Assembly (NCBI GenBank): GCA_025360125.1
Contig: JANYCU010000018.1
Coordinates: forward strand, 62,001 to 126,000
From: Armatimonadota bacterium
GTDB taxonomy: Bacteria > Armatimonadota > Fimbriimonadia > Fimbriimonadales > Fimbriimonadaceae
Direction of reading: 5' to 3'
DNA: 64,000 nt
Shown here: positions 9,969 through 19,084 of the stretch, piece by piece
How positions within the stretch are numbered: the first letter of the stretch is position 1
Layout: every line of letters begins with the position of its first letter
Made by a program: the position numbers and the translations under genes
Notes under the pieces: model-generated
Seen by the model: only the letters and a program-made list of their open reading frames with translations
Databases searched by the model: none
What the model was told of the DNA's origin: nothing

Positions 9969-11067
9969 GTTCGTCTGGCAAGTTTAGCAAACTCCGTGTG
10001 TAATCTACTAACGCCAGGAACAAAGTTAGGATCATTGGACCCACCATTAAACCGATCGGTCCAAAGAGCGATATACCGCCCAGAACAAAAAAGAAAATCG
10101 CGAGCGGATGGAGGCTGACTTGATTGCCGATGAAATACGGCTTTAAAACGTTATCGATTTGGCTAACAATGAGGAATCCGACACCAAAGACGATTGCCGC
10201 TTTGGTCAAATCCCCCTGAGCGAGAAAGAGCAAGCCAACGGGAATGTAAATAATCGGCGCGCCAAGGAGCGGCACGATGCACAACACGACCGAAATGAAT
10301 CCGAGCAAAACTGAGCTTGGCACGCCTAGGATTGCGTAGGTGATTCCCATGATTGCTCCCTGAATCACCGCCACCATCACACTTCCGCTAAAAACGGCTC
10401 GAATGGTTTTCTGAACCTTGATACAGATCTCTTCACCGACATCTTGAGGCAGTCCCGAGAACTCTAAAAATGGCTTCTTGAGCGACTTGCCATCTCGCTG
10501 AAAAAAGAACATCGAGAGGAGGGCGACAATCATCGTGAAAACCGTCATTCCGGCTTGCTTGGCAACGTTGCTGGCAGGTTGTCGTAGTGACTTGACTACT
10601 TCTTGGGAATTCTCCGTCCACCATTCTTGAACGTGGAACTCGTGAAAACCGACTTTCTCCATGATCGGATGCAGGGCTTTATCGATTCGGTCGGTAATTT
10701 CGTAACCTTGGCTTCCTTGCATTTCCTTGAGGGCAGGTGAGATTTGTGCTACCGCTAATCCACCAACGAGGACAAACGGAAGGCATATCACAACGAGGGT
10801 AAGGAACGTACTCTTTAGGGCCGCAATTGAGTCGCCAGCTTTCGCGATCTTTGCCCTCAACCCGGTTGGGTTTGACTCGCGCATCAGCTCGTAACGCATG
10901 CGGCTCTTCTCGAACCAGGAATAAGTGAGGACGGAAAGCGTCATTCCCCAAAGGATCGCGGAAAGGAAAGGCAGGAGAATCGTGACGCTTAGCCCAACAA
11001 CAATCGCGCAAAGGATCAGGAAAATCATTCCCTTAATTTGCGAAGAAGAAATTGGAGGCTTGTGCAT
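9955..11067 (-). CDS. AI-2E family transporter (PF01594-type permease)
   Basis: The start is taken as ATG at 11067; a TTG eight codons upstream is also in frame. The protein has about 370 residues with seven to eight hydrophobic helices. These include paired helices near the N-terminus, a large loop around residues 130-190, and the conserved C-terminal block LFGPIGLMVGPMILTLFLALVDY typical of the family. Members export small molecules or ions; despite the name most have nothing to do with autoinducer-2, so the substrate is left open. It overlaps prmC downstream. Confidence 0.88.
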   Translation of the reverse strand: MHKPPISSSQIKGMIFLILCAIVVGLSVTILLPFLSAILWGMTLSVLTYSWFEKSRMRYELMRESNPTGLRAKIAKAGDSIAALKSTFLTLVVICLPFVLVGGLAVAQISPALKEMQGSQGYEITDRIDKALHPIMEKVGFHEFHVQEWWTENSQEVVKSLRQPASNVAKQAGMTVFTMIVALLSMFFFQRDGKSLKKPFLEFSGLPQDVGEEICIKVQKTIRAVFSGSVMVAVIQGAIMGITYAILGVPSSVLLGFISVVLCIVPLLGAPIIYIPVGLLFLAQGDLTKAAIVFGVGFLIVSQIDNVLKPYFIGNQVSLHPLAIFFFVLGGISLFGPIGLMVGPMILTLFLALVDYTRSLLNLPDEHATE

Positions 11068-11160
11068 GGTCTTTTCGATTTCTACCTGCAAATTGGCCCC
11101 AAGGTTTCAATCTGGCGTAATGTTAGCGGAAGAACCTTAAGCGAAATACTTTTGAGCGGT

Positions 11161-11195
11161 CGGAGGCTGAAAGCTGATGGCTCACAGCTAAAAAC
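11161..11195. repeat. degenerate 7-bp tandem repeat, array 1
   Basis: The sequence divides into heptads GGCTGAA, AGCTGAT, GGCTCAC, AGCTAAA, AACTGGT. Each has CT at positions 3-4 and a purine at the front. The array abuts the 3' end of tRNA-Lys. The same pattern occurs at other intergenic sites in this window. Confidence 0.7.
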
Positions 11196-11270
11196 TGGTG
11201 GGTCCGGAGGGATTCGAACCCTCGACCAATGGCTTAAAAGGCCACTGCTCTACCGCTGAGCTACAGACCC
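11196..11270 (-). tRNA. tRNA-Lys (anticodon TTT)
   Basis: On the minus strand a 75-base cloverleaf folds fully. The acceptor stem is GGGTCTG/CGGACCC, the D-arm GCTC..GAGC, the anticodon stem GTGGC/GCCAT with loop CTTTTAA, and the T-arm GAGGG-TTCGAAT-CCCTC, ending in discriminator A and an encoded CCA (11196-11198). The loop gives anticodon TTT, which reads lysine codons AAA and AAG. Confidence 0.97.
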
Positions 11271-11334
11271 AACCGGAAGATGATACCTCGCTCTGAGGAA
11301 CCAAAACCGCCCCTGCCGGGGTAGATTGATAAGG

Positions 11335-12366
11335 ATGAGCAACGAAATGACCTATGCTTCCTCGGGTGTTAACATCGATGAGGCGAGTCGCGCACTACGT
11401 GGAGTCGGCGAAAAAATTAAGGCGACCCAGAACGAAAACGTAGTCGGCGGGCTTGGAAGTTTTGGCGCTTTGTACAAAGGATTGTTTCCTGGAATGAATA
11501 ATCCGTTGATCGTTTCTTCGATCGACGGCGTCGGAACCAAGACAAAGGTCGCGGCGATGGCGGGCGATTTTTCGAACCTGGGTAAAGACATCGTCAATCA
11601 CTGCGTCAACGACATTCTCTGCCAAGGCGCGAAGCCCCTCTTCTTCCTTGACTACTACGCGAGTTCGCAATTGTCAGCCGAAATTTTCGAATCGGTCGTT
11701 GGCGGAATGGCTGAAGCCTGTCAAGAAGTAGGATGCGCCCTCATTGGTGGAGAAACAGCCGAGATGCCCGGAGTCTACGTGGAAGGCGAAATTGATATCG
11801 TCGGCACGATTGTCGGGGTCGTTGACACCGAAGCTCTCCTTCCCAGAACGGTTGCCCCGGGTGACGTTGTGGTTGGAATTGCGAGCAATGGACTCCACAC
11901 TAACGGATTTTCTCTCGCTCGCCGAGCCCTTTTTGAAGTCGGTGGCTTGAGCGTTCGCGACGAGCCAGAAGGTCTCGCCGAAAGCATCGGCTCAGTACTG
12001 TTGAAGCCTCACCGTTGCTATTTCAATTCGGTTTACCCTCTGTTAGCTCAGCCAACGATTCATGCGATTGCTCATTTGACGGGCGGCGGCTTTTTTGATA
12101 ACATCCCGCGAGTCCTGCCATCCAGTGCCCGCGTTTTGATCGAGAAGCGATCGTGGACTCCAAGTCCAATTTTTCAGCTGATCCAAGAATCAGGGAATAT
12201 TTCTGAGGCAGAAATGTACCGCACCTTCAACATGGGGATCGGAATGGTACTAATCGTCGATCGATTTGCCGCTCAGGGAATCGTTGATGTACTCAACGAA
12301 ATGGGTGAGCACGCCGCGGTAATTGGAGAAGTCCAATCAGGTTCCCGCGACGTACAGTTGATCTGA
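11335..12366 (+). CDS. purM: phosphoribosylformylglycinamidine cyclo-ligase (AIR synthetase)
   Basis: PurM closes the imidazole ring in step 5 of purine synthesis (FGAM + ATP to AIR). The 343-residue product begins MSNEMTYASSGVNID and carries the family blocks SSIDGVGTKTKVA, NHCVNDILCQGAKPLFFLDY (ATP-binding acidic motif), IGGETAEMPG and HLTGGGFFDNIPR. The ATG at 11335 is preferred over a TTG nine bases upstream because the family starts close to this point. It stands alone, with no other pur genes, and converges on the FHA gene with only a 2-base gap. Confidence 0.97.
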   Translation: MSNEMTYASSGVNIDEASRALRGVGEKIKATQNENVVGGLGSFGALYKGLFPGMNNPLIVSSIDGVGTKTKVAAMAGDFSNLGKDIVNHCVNDILCQGAKPLFFLDYYASSQLSAEIFESVVGGMAEACQEVGCALIGGETAEMPGVYVEGEIDIVGTIVGVVDTEALLPRTVAPGDVVVGIASNGLHTNGFSLARRALFEVGGLSVRDEPEGLAESIGSVLLKPHRCYFNSVYPLLAQPTIHAIAHLTGGGFFDNIPRVLPSSARVLIEKRSWTPSPIFQLIQESGNISEAEMYRTFNMGIGMVLIVDRFAAQGIVDVLNEMGEHAAVIGEVQSGSRDVQLI

Positions 12367-12368
12367 GA

Positions 12369-12803
12369 CTAGCTCAGGTGAAAAACGAATCGAGCGTTGC
12401 CCAATGCGATTTCGGCTCCATCAGCCAAGTCGGCAATGGTGACCTTTTCAAAATCATTCGCCAAAACGAAAGTGCCGTTCGATGAACCCAAATCGTGAAT
12501 CTTCCAGATTCCATCCTCTTCGGTGATCTTTGCGTGCTTTCGGCTGACATAAACGCCTTCGGGCAAGTTGCCAAGGTCAATATCGATTGGTCCAACGGAT
12601 GGGTCGAATCGACCAATCACGCAGGGATTGGTAACGGTGAAGATTTCGGTAGTCTCGGCTCCGTTTCGTTTGACCACGAGGGTCGGTTGGCTGGTGACCG
12701 TTTCGTCACCCGATGTTGCTTCAACAACGGCCTCATTCATGGGCTCGTGGTGCTCAGCATCGTGGTTCTCGGTAAGGTCGGCTACTTGAGTGTCGTCAAT
12801 CAT
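12369..12803 (-). CDS. FHA-domain protein
   Basis: The 144-residue protein starts at ATG 12803, five bases after GGGAG; a TTG inside the ribosome site is rejected. An acidic, low-complexity N-terminus (about 1-45) leads into a full forkhead-associated domain with the conserved blocks IGRFDP, SRKHAKI, DLGSSNGT and ALGNARFVF. FHA domains bind phosphothreonine peptides, which implies a serine/threonine kinase partner elsewhere. There is no membrane segment. It lies downstream of thiN in the same direction, with a 94-base gap. Confidence 0.9.
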   Translation of the reverse strand: MIDDTQVADLTENHDAEHHEPMNEAVVEATSGDETVTSQPTLVVKRNGAETTEIFTVTNPCVIGRFDPSVGPIDIDLGNLPEGVYVSRKHAKITEEDGIWKIHDLGSSNGTFVLANDFEKVTIADLADGAEIALGNARFVFHLS

Positions 12804-12897
12804 GGTTACTCCCAAATGTATTATTCGGTTAAATCCTGTAAAAATTACCGTTAAAACGAAGAAGTCGTCAAGAAATCTAATTCAATTCCTATGATCT

Positions 12898-13548
12898 TTA
12901 GTCCCTTAGGGTTGGCCAGACTGGCTCGGAGGACTCAATAAAAAGGTATCCAGCGCCACTTTCGAACGAAAGTTTGACTTCACTCTCGGTCGCTTGATTG
13001 GAAATACTCGTAAACCCGCGAACCGAGAGAATTCGATCGGAAAATCCCCACTGGACACCGGACATCGTCGCATGGTTAATGGTTTCGAGCGGAAGAAATG
13101 AAACCCTCGCACCAGGATTTGCTGCAAAACTTCCGGTGAATGGGCCCTTAAGGATGTGGGCTTGCCCGCGCTCAAGGCCAATAGAGACAGTTAAATCGGT
13201 CCTTACCGAACAGTGGACGGTGTCAAGAAAATGGTCGGAAAGATCTCCTTCGGCACATATGAGTGTCACTTCGGAGTGCCCTCGATACTTGCAGTACGTT
13301 AACAATTTTGCGCAGTCAGTGTCTTCCTGACTTTGATCTACAATGGCAATAGTTTTGGGGTCGACCATGTCGAGAGAAAACGAATCAAAATCACCGACGA
13401 CAATATCGGGCACAAAACCGGATTCTAAAACTCTTAGCATTCCGCCATCGGCGGCGATCACCACATCTGCAGATTCAACCCAGGCGGCAACTTTGCTTGC
13501 CGACATGTGGCTCCCGCCCAAAACGCCTAGGATTTTTGAGTTTGCCAT
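12898..13548 (-). CDS. thiamine pyrophosphokinase
   Basis: The enzyme would transfer pyrophosphate from ATP to thiamine, giving the cofactor TPP. The 216-residue length is typical. Family motifs are ADGGMLRVLE (about 34-43), DIVVGDFDSF (48-57) and the charged QSQEDTDCAKLL (73-84), which matches the D-x-T-D metal and ATP site. The C-terminal half is a beta-rich thiamine-binding domain. A ThiN-type name is appropriate, but no thiamine biosynthesis genes or TPP riboswitch are next to it. Confidence 0.85.
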   Translation of the reverse strand: MANSKILGVLGGSHMSASKVAAWVESADVVIAADGGMLRVLESGFVPDIVVGDFDSFSLDMVDPKTIAIVDQSQEDTDCAKLLTYCKYRGHSEVTLICAEGDLSDHFLDTVHCSVRTDLTVSIGLERGQAHILKGPFTGSFAANPGARVSFLPLETINHATMSGVQWGFSDRILSVRGFTSISNQATESEVKLSFESGAGYLFIESSEPVWPTLRD

Positions 13549-13737
13549 ACTACCAATTAAGATTAGTCTACCGGGTGGAACTAGGCAAGCAAGAGAACCA
13601 GTAGAGAGGAGTCAACTGGTAAGAAAAGTCAAGACGGATGAGGGGCAAAAAAGGGTGCAAAAAAGTCCAAAAAAGTGCTGGTTGTTAACAAAACTTCGTG
13701 TGTATACTGCCTCTCCTGGCACCCCGCCTTTTTAGTA

Positions 13738-15114
13738 ATGAACGAGCAACTCTCTTTTGAAGATTCAGAATCCCGAATACGCCTAGAATCTGCATGGCAA
13801 CGTGTTCTTGGAAGAATCTCGAGTGAAGTTCAAGAGCCAATTATGGCTCGATTCATTCGGCCGCTGGCCCCAGTCTCGTTCGACGATGGAGTCGTAAAGT
13901 TATGTGCGCCAGGGCGATTTTTGCAAGAATGGGTCCGAGAACGGTTCTCCGGTATTTTGCAAAGCTACCTCAGCGACGAATTGGGCCAATCGGTTCAACT
14001 CGAAGTCCTCGCTAAGCCTCGAGAAAAATCGGATCACACACCAACTAAGGCCGTAATCTATTCACCAACTACAACCGAGAATTCAGTCACCCGATTTGTT
14101 CCGAACGACAAATACCAATTTGACAAATTTATCGTCGGACAGAGCAACCGCCTTGCGGTCGCCGGAGCCAAAGCTGTCGCCAAGGAGCCCGGCCAAAAAT
14201 TTAACCCTCTCTTTATTTACGGCTCCAGCGGACTTGGTAAGACCCACCTTCTGCATTCAATCGCCCGCGAATTGATTTCGTCTCAGCCGGGTATCTCGAT
14301 TGTCTACATGACGGCTCAGCAATTTGCCGAGGAGTTCATCAATGCCCTTCAAGGCAACAAAGTAGAGCATTTTCGCCGTCAACATCGACACGTTGAAGTC
14401 TGGCTTGTTGACGATATTCAATTTGTTGCAGGCAAGGATAAGACGCAAGAAGAGATTTTCCATACGTTTAATTACTTGCACTCACTTGGCAAGCAGATCG
14501 TTCTGACCTCGGATCGTCCGCCAAAAGATATTTATCAGATGGACGAGCGGCTTCGTTCCCGATTCGAGTCGGGTTTGGTAGCCGATATCCAAATGCCAGA
14601 TACCGAAACACGGTGCGCGATTATCCAGTCCAAGGCGAACGCATTGCAGGTTGAAATGTCGTATGACTTGGCGATGTTCCTCGCCGAAAGCGTTCCTGGC
14701 AATGTGCGAGTACTTGAAGGAGCCATTACCAAGTTGGTAGCGATGGCTTCACTAGAAGAAACTCCGCTGACCAAGGAGTTTGCCGAGCCAATTGTTGAAC
14801 AGTACTTCCACAATGCCTTTTCAAAGCCAGGCTTTGGTCAAATCGTCGACCTGGTTTCTCAACAGTTTAATATTTCAATCGACGAAATGAAGGGACCGTC
14901 GCGAAAAGCACCTGTAGTTCATGCCCGGCATATCGCGATCTTCTTAACTCGACGCATCACAGGTGACTCGTGGAAGCATATCGGCTCTCAATTCGGCGAT
15001 CGAGATCACACGTCGATCATGCACGGATACCAAAAGATCGACGAACTCATGCATCACGACAAAGAACTTCTTGGCCAGGTGAAATCCCTGATGAAGAACC
15101 TGAATCCGCACTAA
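13738..15114 (+). CDS. dnaA: chromosomal replication initiator protein DnaA
   Basis: The product has 458 residues from ATG 13738; an upstream in-frame extension reads into non-conserved sequence and is rejected. Domain I is at the N-terminus. The AAA+ domain III has Walker A GSSGLGKT (about 162-169) and Walker B followed by DDIQF (about 225). Domain IV ends with the helix-turn-helix signature GDRDHTSIMHG (about 420-430), which reads the DnaA box. A possible promoter (TTGTTA at 13682, TATACT at 13703, spacing only 15) lies upstream. dnaN, recF and gyrB are not adjacent, and I saw no cluster of DnaA boxes by eye, so the origin need not be here. Confidence 0.97.
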   Translation: MNEQLSFEDSESRIRLESAWQRVLGRISSEVQEPIMARFIRPLAPVSFDDGVVKLCAPGRFLQEWVRERFSGILQSYLSDELGQSVQLEVLAKPREKSDHTPTKAVIYSPTTTENSVTRFVPNDKYQFDKFIVGQSNRLAVAGAKAVAKEPGQKFNPLFIYGSSGLGKTHLLHSIARELISSQPGISIVYMTAQQFAEEFINALQGNKVEHFRRQHRHVEVWLVDDIQFVAGKDKTQEEIFHTFNYLHSLGKQIVLTSDRPPKDIYQMDERLRSRFESGLVADIQMPDTETRCAIIQSKANALQVEMSYDLAMFLAESVPGNVRVLEGAITKLVAMASLEETPLTKEFAEPIVEQYFHNAFSKPGFGQIVDLVSQQFNISIDEMKGPSRKAPVVHARHIAIFLTRRITGDSWKHIGSQFGDRDHTSIMHGYQKIDELMHHDKELLGQVKSLMKNLNPH

Positions 15115-15115
15115 T

Positions 15116-15147
15116 TTAGCTTTCAGGCTTCAGCTCTCAGCTTTCGG
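15116..15147. repeat. degenerate 7-bp tandem repeat, array 2
   Basis: Read on the minus strand the sequence divides into heptads AGCTGAG, AGCTGAA, GCCTGAA, AGCTAA. It starts right after the dnaA stop codon and has the same CT-core heptad pattern as array 1. Confidence 0.7.
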
Positions 15148-15183
15148 AAACAAAGGTGATTTTGTCGCGAAACACCGTTGGCT

Positions 15184-15218
15184 CGCTCCTAACTCCTAAC
15201 TCCAAACTCTATACTGAG
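15184..15218. repeat. degenerate 7-bp tandem repeat, array 3 (AACTCCT type)
   Basis: Heptads AACTCCT, AACTCCA, AACTCTA, TACTGAG follow each other directly up to four bases before the creatininase-family start codon. The core CT is in the same heptad position as in the AGCTGAA-type arrays. Because the array is so close to the ATG, it occupies the whole 5' leader, and no ribosome-binding site is visible. Confidence 0.75.
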
Positions 15219-15221
15219 TCT

Positions 15222-15968
15222 ATGATCCTTGCCGACATGACGTGGAAAGAAGTTGATGCTCTTAGCCGAGAGACCATCATTCTCATTCCTACGGGTTCGC
15301 TAGAGCAACACGGGGCGCATTTACCGCTGTTAACCGATACATTGTTGGCGACCGCAATGACAAACGCGGTCGAGAAGCGAGTTTCGGAAATGGTCCTTTT
15401 GACGCCGTGTATCTGGCTCGGAGCAAGCGGTCACCATTTGAATTTTGCCGGTACCTGCACCGCGTCGATGGAAGGGTACGTTTTGGCTCTGAAGGCGGTC
15501 ATTGAGTCGATGATGCACCACGGCTTTCATCGGTATCTGGTCATCAATGGGCATGGTGGAAACAACGAACCCAACGGTGTTACATTACGCAGCTTGAAAG
15601 AGAAAAACAACAATTTGACCGTCGGTCATACTGGCTACTACACGTTTGGCGAAGCCGTGATCAAGGAAGTATTGGAAGGTCCAGCAAAGGGAATTCAGCA
15701 CGCATGCGAAGCCGAAACCAGCCTCATGATGCATCTATACCCGGACAAAGTTCGTACCGACAAATTGCGAAATGACGGACTTCGATCGGAGCCAGTCACC
15801 ACGTCCTTAGTGAGGATGTGGGATGAGATGAGTGAAGAAGGTGTTCTTGGTTACGCGTCTTTGGCTACCGCTGCCAAGGGTAAAACGATCTTTGAAGCGT
15901 GCGTTGACGGCATCGTTAGCGAAGTTCAGGCAATCCACAGTGGCGTTGTTTACGTTGGAAATTTTTAA
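15222..15968 (+). CDS. creatininase family protein
   Basis: The protein has 248 residues from ATG 15222; 22 upstream in-frame codons only translate the heptamer array and are rejected. The family signature IPTGSLEQHGAHLPLLTD (about 23-40) supplies the metal-binding E, H and D. VINGHGGNN (about 107-115) and HACEAETSLMM provide the remaining ligands. Relatives include creatinine amidohydrolases and amidases in cofactor and mycofactocin pathways, so the substrate is not assigned. Its stop codon shares one base with the hflX start (TAATG), which indicates translational coupling. Confidence 0.85.
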   Translation: MILADMTWKEVDALSRETIILIPTGSLEQHGAHLPLLTDTLLATAMTNAVEKRVSEMVLLTPCIWLGASGHHLNFAGTCTASMEGYVLALKAVIESMMHHGFHRYLVINGHGGNNEPNGVTLRSLKEKNNNLTVGHTGYYTFGEAVIKEVLEGPAKGIQHACEAETSLMMHLYPDKVRTDKLRNDGLRSEPVTTSLVRMWDEMSEEGVLGYASLATAAKGKTIFEACVDGIVSEVQAIHSGVVYVGNF

Positions 15969-17248
15969 TGTCTCGTTCCCCCAAAACCATCTCTAACGAA
16001 GATCCGATTGAAACCGCGCTTTTAGTCGTGGTTAACCAGGATGAACTCGACGACACGGTTGTCGAGGAAGAGCTTATCGGGCTTTGTGAAGCCGCAGGCG
16101 TCCAGCCACTTACGATTGTTCGACAACGGCTGGAACGGCCCTACAAAGGTACGTATATCGGGTCCGGGAAGGTCGAAGAAATCGCGATCGTTGCCAAAGA
16201 CCTCAAGGCCGACATCGTCCTCATCGACGGCGAGGTCAGCGGCATGCAGCAGCGTAACCTCGAAAAAGTGTTCGAGACGCGGGTTGTTGATCGGACGCAA
16301 CTGATTCTCGACATCTTTGCCCGTCGGGCAAGAACCAAAGAAGGCATGCTCCAAGTCGAGTTGGCCCAGCTGACCTACATGATGCCCAAGCTGATGTCGG
16401 TCTACACCAAGTTTGAACGGCAAAAGGGTGGAATCGGTATGAGGGGCCCGGGTGAAACCAAACTGGAATCCGATAAGCGATTGGTTCGAGATCGCATTTC
16501 CCGGCTGAAAGACGAAATAAAGGAAGTCAAGCGAGTGCGAGACCAGCAGCGCACTAGCCGTCGGAAACACCCATTCCCTTTTGCTTCGATTGTGGGTTAT
16601 ACCAGTGCGGGAAAGAGCACCCTCATGAATCGAATGGCGGACACGGATGTTTTGGTGGATGCGATGCCATTTGCCACCCTCGACCCAACCACCCGGAAAA
16701 TTGATTTACCCGATGGCTATGCATTGTTTTTAACCGATACGGTTGGATTTATTCGAAACCTTCCTACCCATCTTGTGGCTGCATTCCAGTCAACGCTTGA
16801 GGAGGTCACGTTTAGCGATTTTATCCTTCATCTTGTTGACGTGAGCGCACCTTCATGGGAATCTCAACGAGACGCAGTATTGGAAACGTTGCATTATTTG
16901 GGAGCCAAAGACAAACCCGCAATTACGGTTTTCAACAAGATTGATGCAGCAAATGATCCAACTTTGGTGAGAGGGCTCGTGGCTGAATTCCCTAACTCAG
17001 TTGCCATTTCGGCTACCACTGGTGAGGGAATGGATGACTTGCTGGCGGCAATCAAGCGTCAGGTTCAAGATCTTCTTGGGTACATCAAGGCCCTGATTCC
17101 ATATTCTCATACCAGCCTGATCCAAGAATGTTACAACTTTGGGCGAGTGTTGAAAGAGGAGTATCGGGAGGACGGCATCTATATCGAAGCCGAGCTGGTC
17201 AAAGAGATGCAAGGTTTGCTGGCGCCGTATATCATCACCGAGGCGTAG
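15968..17248 (+). CDS. hflX: ribosome-associated GTPase HflX
   Basis: The 426-residue protein has the HflX N-terminal domain (GSGKVEEI near 57-64, then a coiled coil at about 155-200 with MRGPGETKLESD) and a G domain. The G1 motif is in GYTSAGKST (about 209-217), G3 in DTVGFI, and G4 is FNKID. HflX splits and rescues stalled ribosomes under stress. The ATG overlaps the preceding stop by one base. The gene is 1.8 kb upstream of the infA/ribosomal-protein block. Confidence 0.95.
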   Translation: MSRSPKTISNEDPIETALLVVVNQDELDDTVVEEELIGLCEAAGVQPLTIVRQRLERPYKGTYIGSGKVEEIAIVAKDLKADIVLIDGEVSGMQQRNLEKVFETRVVDRTQLILDIFARRARTKEGMLQVELAQLTYMMPKLMSVYTKFERQKGGIGMRGPGETKLESDKRLVRDRISRLKDEIKEVKRVRDQQRTSRRKHPFPFASIVGYTSAGKSTLMNRMADTDVLVDAMPFATLDPTTRKIDLPDGYALFLTDTVGFIRNLPTHLVAAFQSTLEEVTFSDFILHLVDVSAPSWESQRDAVLETLHYLGAKDKPAITVFNKIDAANDPTLVRGLVAEFPNSVAISATTGEGMDDLLAAIKRQVQDLLGYIKALIPYSHTSLIQECYNFGRVLKEEYREDGIYIEAELVKEMQGLLAPYIITEA

Positions 17249-17308
17249 GCCCGTCGGTCGCCAAGAATCATCCACCCAGTCACCTCACCTACGGCCCTTT
17301 AGTTGACA

Positions 17309-17329
17309 GCCCTCCAATCTTTGGAGGGC
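17309..17329. terminator. hairpin between convergent genes, probable terminator
   Basis: Perfect 9-bp arms (GCCCTCCAA / TTGGAGGGC) enclose a 3-base loop in the 148-base gap between hflX and the convergent flavoprotein gene. The T tract is poor on both strands, so it is called with moderate confidence. Confidence 0.5.
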
Positions 17330-17396
17330 AAAAAGGACAGTGGCGCATCCAAGTTTGATCCTTCCCAAAGCGACGGAAGGGATGGTTGACCAATGT

Positions 17397-18728
17397 CTAA
17401 CTACTCGCCGCTGATTCACCCGCAACGAAACCTGTTGCAAACGCAGCCTGAAGGTTATATCCCCCGACTGGACCCGCGATGTCCAAGACTTCACCACACA
17501 AGTAAAGTCCTGACACCAGCTTCGACTCCATCGTTTTCGGGTCAACTTCGTCAAGGCTAACTCCGCCCGCAACGACCTCCCCTTTCTCAACTGGAACATG
17601 CCGCACATCACCGATAAACCAACTCTTGATCTGAGTCACAAGCCGATGACGGGCTTTTCGATCAAGCTGCCCAAACGGGGTCAAAGGGTCAACCTGACAA
17701 TCATCGGTAAACGGAGCAATCAAACTATCCGGCAGAAATTCCTGGAGGAATTTTGAAATGGTGATCTTAGGGTCCTCTTTCAAAAAATATTCGGTTAGTG
17801 TTTCCTCATTGGTGTTGGGCCGTAAGTCAACTTCTAACCGAACTGGCGAAGTCTCCAATGCCTCCGCGACGAGGCGGCTGACTCCGAGTACACATGGTCC
17901 TGAGACTCCTAGGTGCGTGAATAGTAAGTCACCAGTCCATCGTGCAACCTCTTTCCCGGCTTTGCCCTTGAGCACAATGTCTCGCAACGCTACGCCGGAC
18001 CAGCCAACCTGAGGGTCAACCAGATAGATTGGCGACAACGCAGCCCGAGTTTTGACAATCGAATGCCTGAGAGTGCGCATCCACTTCCATCCGTCGCCAG
18101 TGGTGCCGGAGTTGGGATAGCTCGAGCCACCGGCGCAAACGATGATTCGGTCTGCCATAAGCTCGTCAACGGCAATGGTCCGATGATCGTCGGTAATGTT
18201 TAAAGCATCAGAAAGTAGCGCCTTCGCTCCATATTGGGAACCGGAGGCAGCGCCCTGCCGAATTTGGGATTCAGCGTGACCGATTCGAACTCCCGCTATT
18301 TTTTCGTTCACCACAATCAACTCTTCGACAGGTGAGTTGAAATAAACCTGAACTGCAACTTCATCTAGTAGTCGTTTCAGAACTGCGACGACATCCTTTG
18401 CTGTCTGGTGAACGGGAAAGATTCGTCCGTCAGGGCGAGTGTAGACCTCGATTCCCCGGTCAGTAAGCAAAGGAACTATTTGGGTCGAAGGAAATCGATA
18501 CACGCTTGGCCGGATGAACCTCGCTTCGTTTTGTCGAAATGGAGCCAGTACGGTTTCAATCGGCCCATCGTGGCAGATATTGCATTTGCCGCCACCGGAG
18601 ATCAGAATCTTGGTTCCAATGCGTGCGGTCTTCTCGAGAAGAACAACGTTGGCACCGAGCGACGCGGCTCGCCAAGCGGCAAATATTCCCGCCGCCCCTG
18701 CCCCCACCACAATCACATCTGGCTTCAT
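17397..18728 (-). CDS. NAD(P)/FAD-dependent oxidoreductase, HI0933/BaiN-like
   Basis: The 443-residue flavoprotein has the FAD dinucleotide-binding motif VVGAGAAGIFAA (about 6-17) and the family mark LISGGGKCNI (about 42-51). A middle domain is followed by the C-terminal FAD signature GLYLCGEVLDIAGPVGGYN near 405-425. The HI0933 family contains enzymes of unknown substrate and the bile-acid reductase BaiN; no substrate is inferred here. It converges with hflX and is divergent from infA, with a 65-base shared upstream region. Confidence 0.88.
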   Translation of the reverse strand: MKPDVIVVGAGAAGIFAAWRAASLGANVVLLEKTARIGTKILISGGGKCNICHDGPIETVLAPFRQNEARFIRPSVYRFPSTQIVPLLTDRGIEVYTRPDGRIFPVHQTAKDVVAVLKRLLDEVAVQVYFNSPVEELIVVNEKIAGVRIGHAESQIRQGAASGSQYGAKALLSDALNITDDHRTIAVDELMADRIIVCAGGSSYPNSGTTGDGWKWMRTLRHSIVKTRAALSPIYLVDPQVGWSGVALRDIVLKGKAGKEVARWTGDLLFTHLGVSGPCVLGVSRLVAEALETSPVRLEVDLRPNTNEETLTEYFLKEDPKITISKFLQEFLPDSLIAPFTDDCQVDPLTPFGQLDRKARHRLVTQIKSWFIGDVRHVPVEKGEVVAGGVSLDEVDPKTMESKLVSGLYLCGEVLDIAGPVGGYNLQAAFATGFVAGESAASS

Positions 18729-18793
18729 CTGTGGATCAATTATGGACGCTGGAGGATTTGCAGTTGAGCCGAACCTTGGTAAACTAAAGACTA

Positions 18794-19060
18794 ATGGCGC
18801 GACGAAGGCACTTTAAGCAAAAAACGGGAGATCAATCGGGGAAGGAGCAGGGCATTGAGCTGGATGGCACAATCCTTGAGAATTTGCCGAATGCGCGATT
18901 TCGCGTGAAGCTGGATGAAGGCGACCTCGAAGTCCTCGCTCACGTCAGTGGCAAGATGCGCATGCACTACATTCGAATCCTCCCGGGCGACCGAGTCAAG
19001 GTTGAAGTCAGTCCATATGACTTGACTATGGGCCGAATCACGTATCGGCACCGAAATTAA
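18794..19060 (+). CDS. infA: translation initiation factor IF-1
   Basis: The 88-residue OB-fold protein contains the family blocks [27 protein letters not shown] and [13 protein letters not shown]. It is about 16 residues longer than typical IF-1 because of a basic N-terminal extension (ARRRHFKQK...). No closer ATG is available, so the extension may be real. It is followed by its own terminator, separating it from rpmJ. Confidence 0.95.
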   Translation: MARRRHFKQKTGDQSGKEQGIELDGTILENLPNARFRVKLDEGDLEVLAHVSGKMRMHYIRILPGDRVKVEVSPYDLTMGRITYRHRN

Positions 19061-19084
19061 GGGCGAGGCCCCACTCTGTTAAGG

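Noticed and set aside
13549-13737. possible replication origin upstream of dnaA
   Set aside because: No cluster of DnaA-box-like 9-mers seen by eye, and dnaN/recF/gyrB are not adjacent. A GC-skew plot of the whole chromosome would be needed.
11161-15218. heptamer arrays as CRISPR repeats
   Set aside because: Units are 7 bases, directly adjacent and degenerate, with no spacers and no cas genes in the window.
15156-15221. 22-codon N-terminal extension of the creatininase-family protein
   Set aside because: It translates heptamer array 3 and adjoining spacer; the family begins at 15222.
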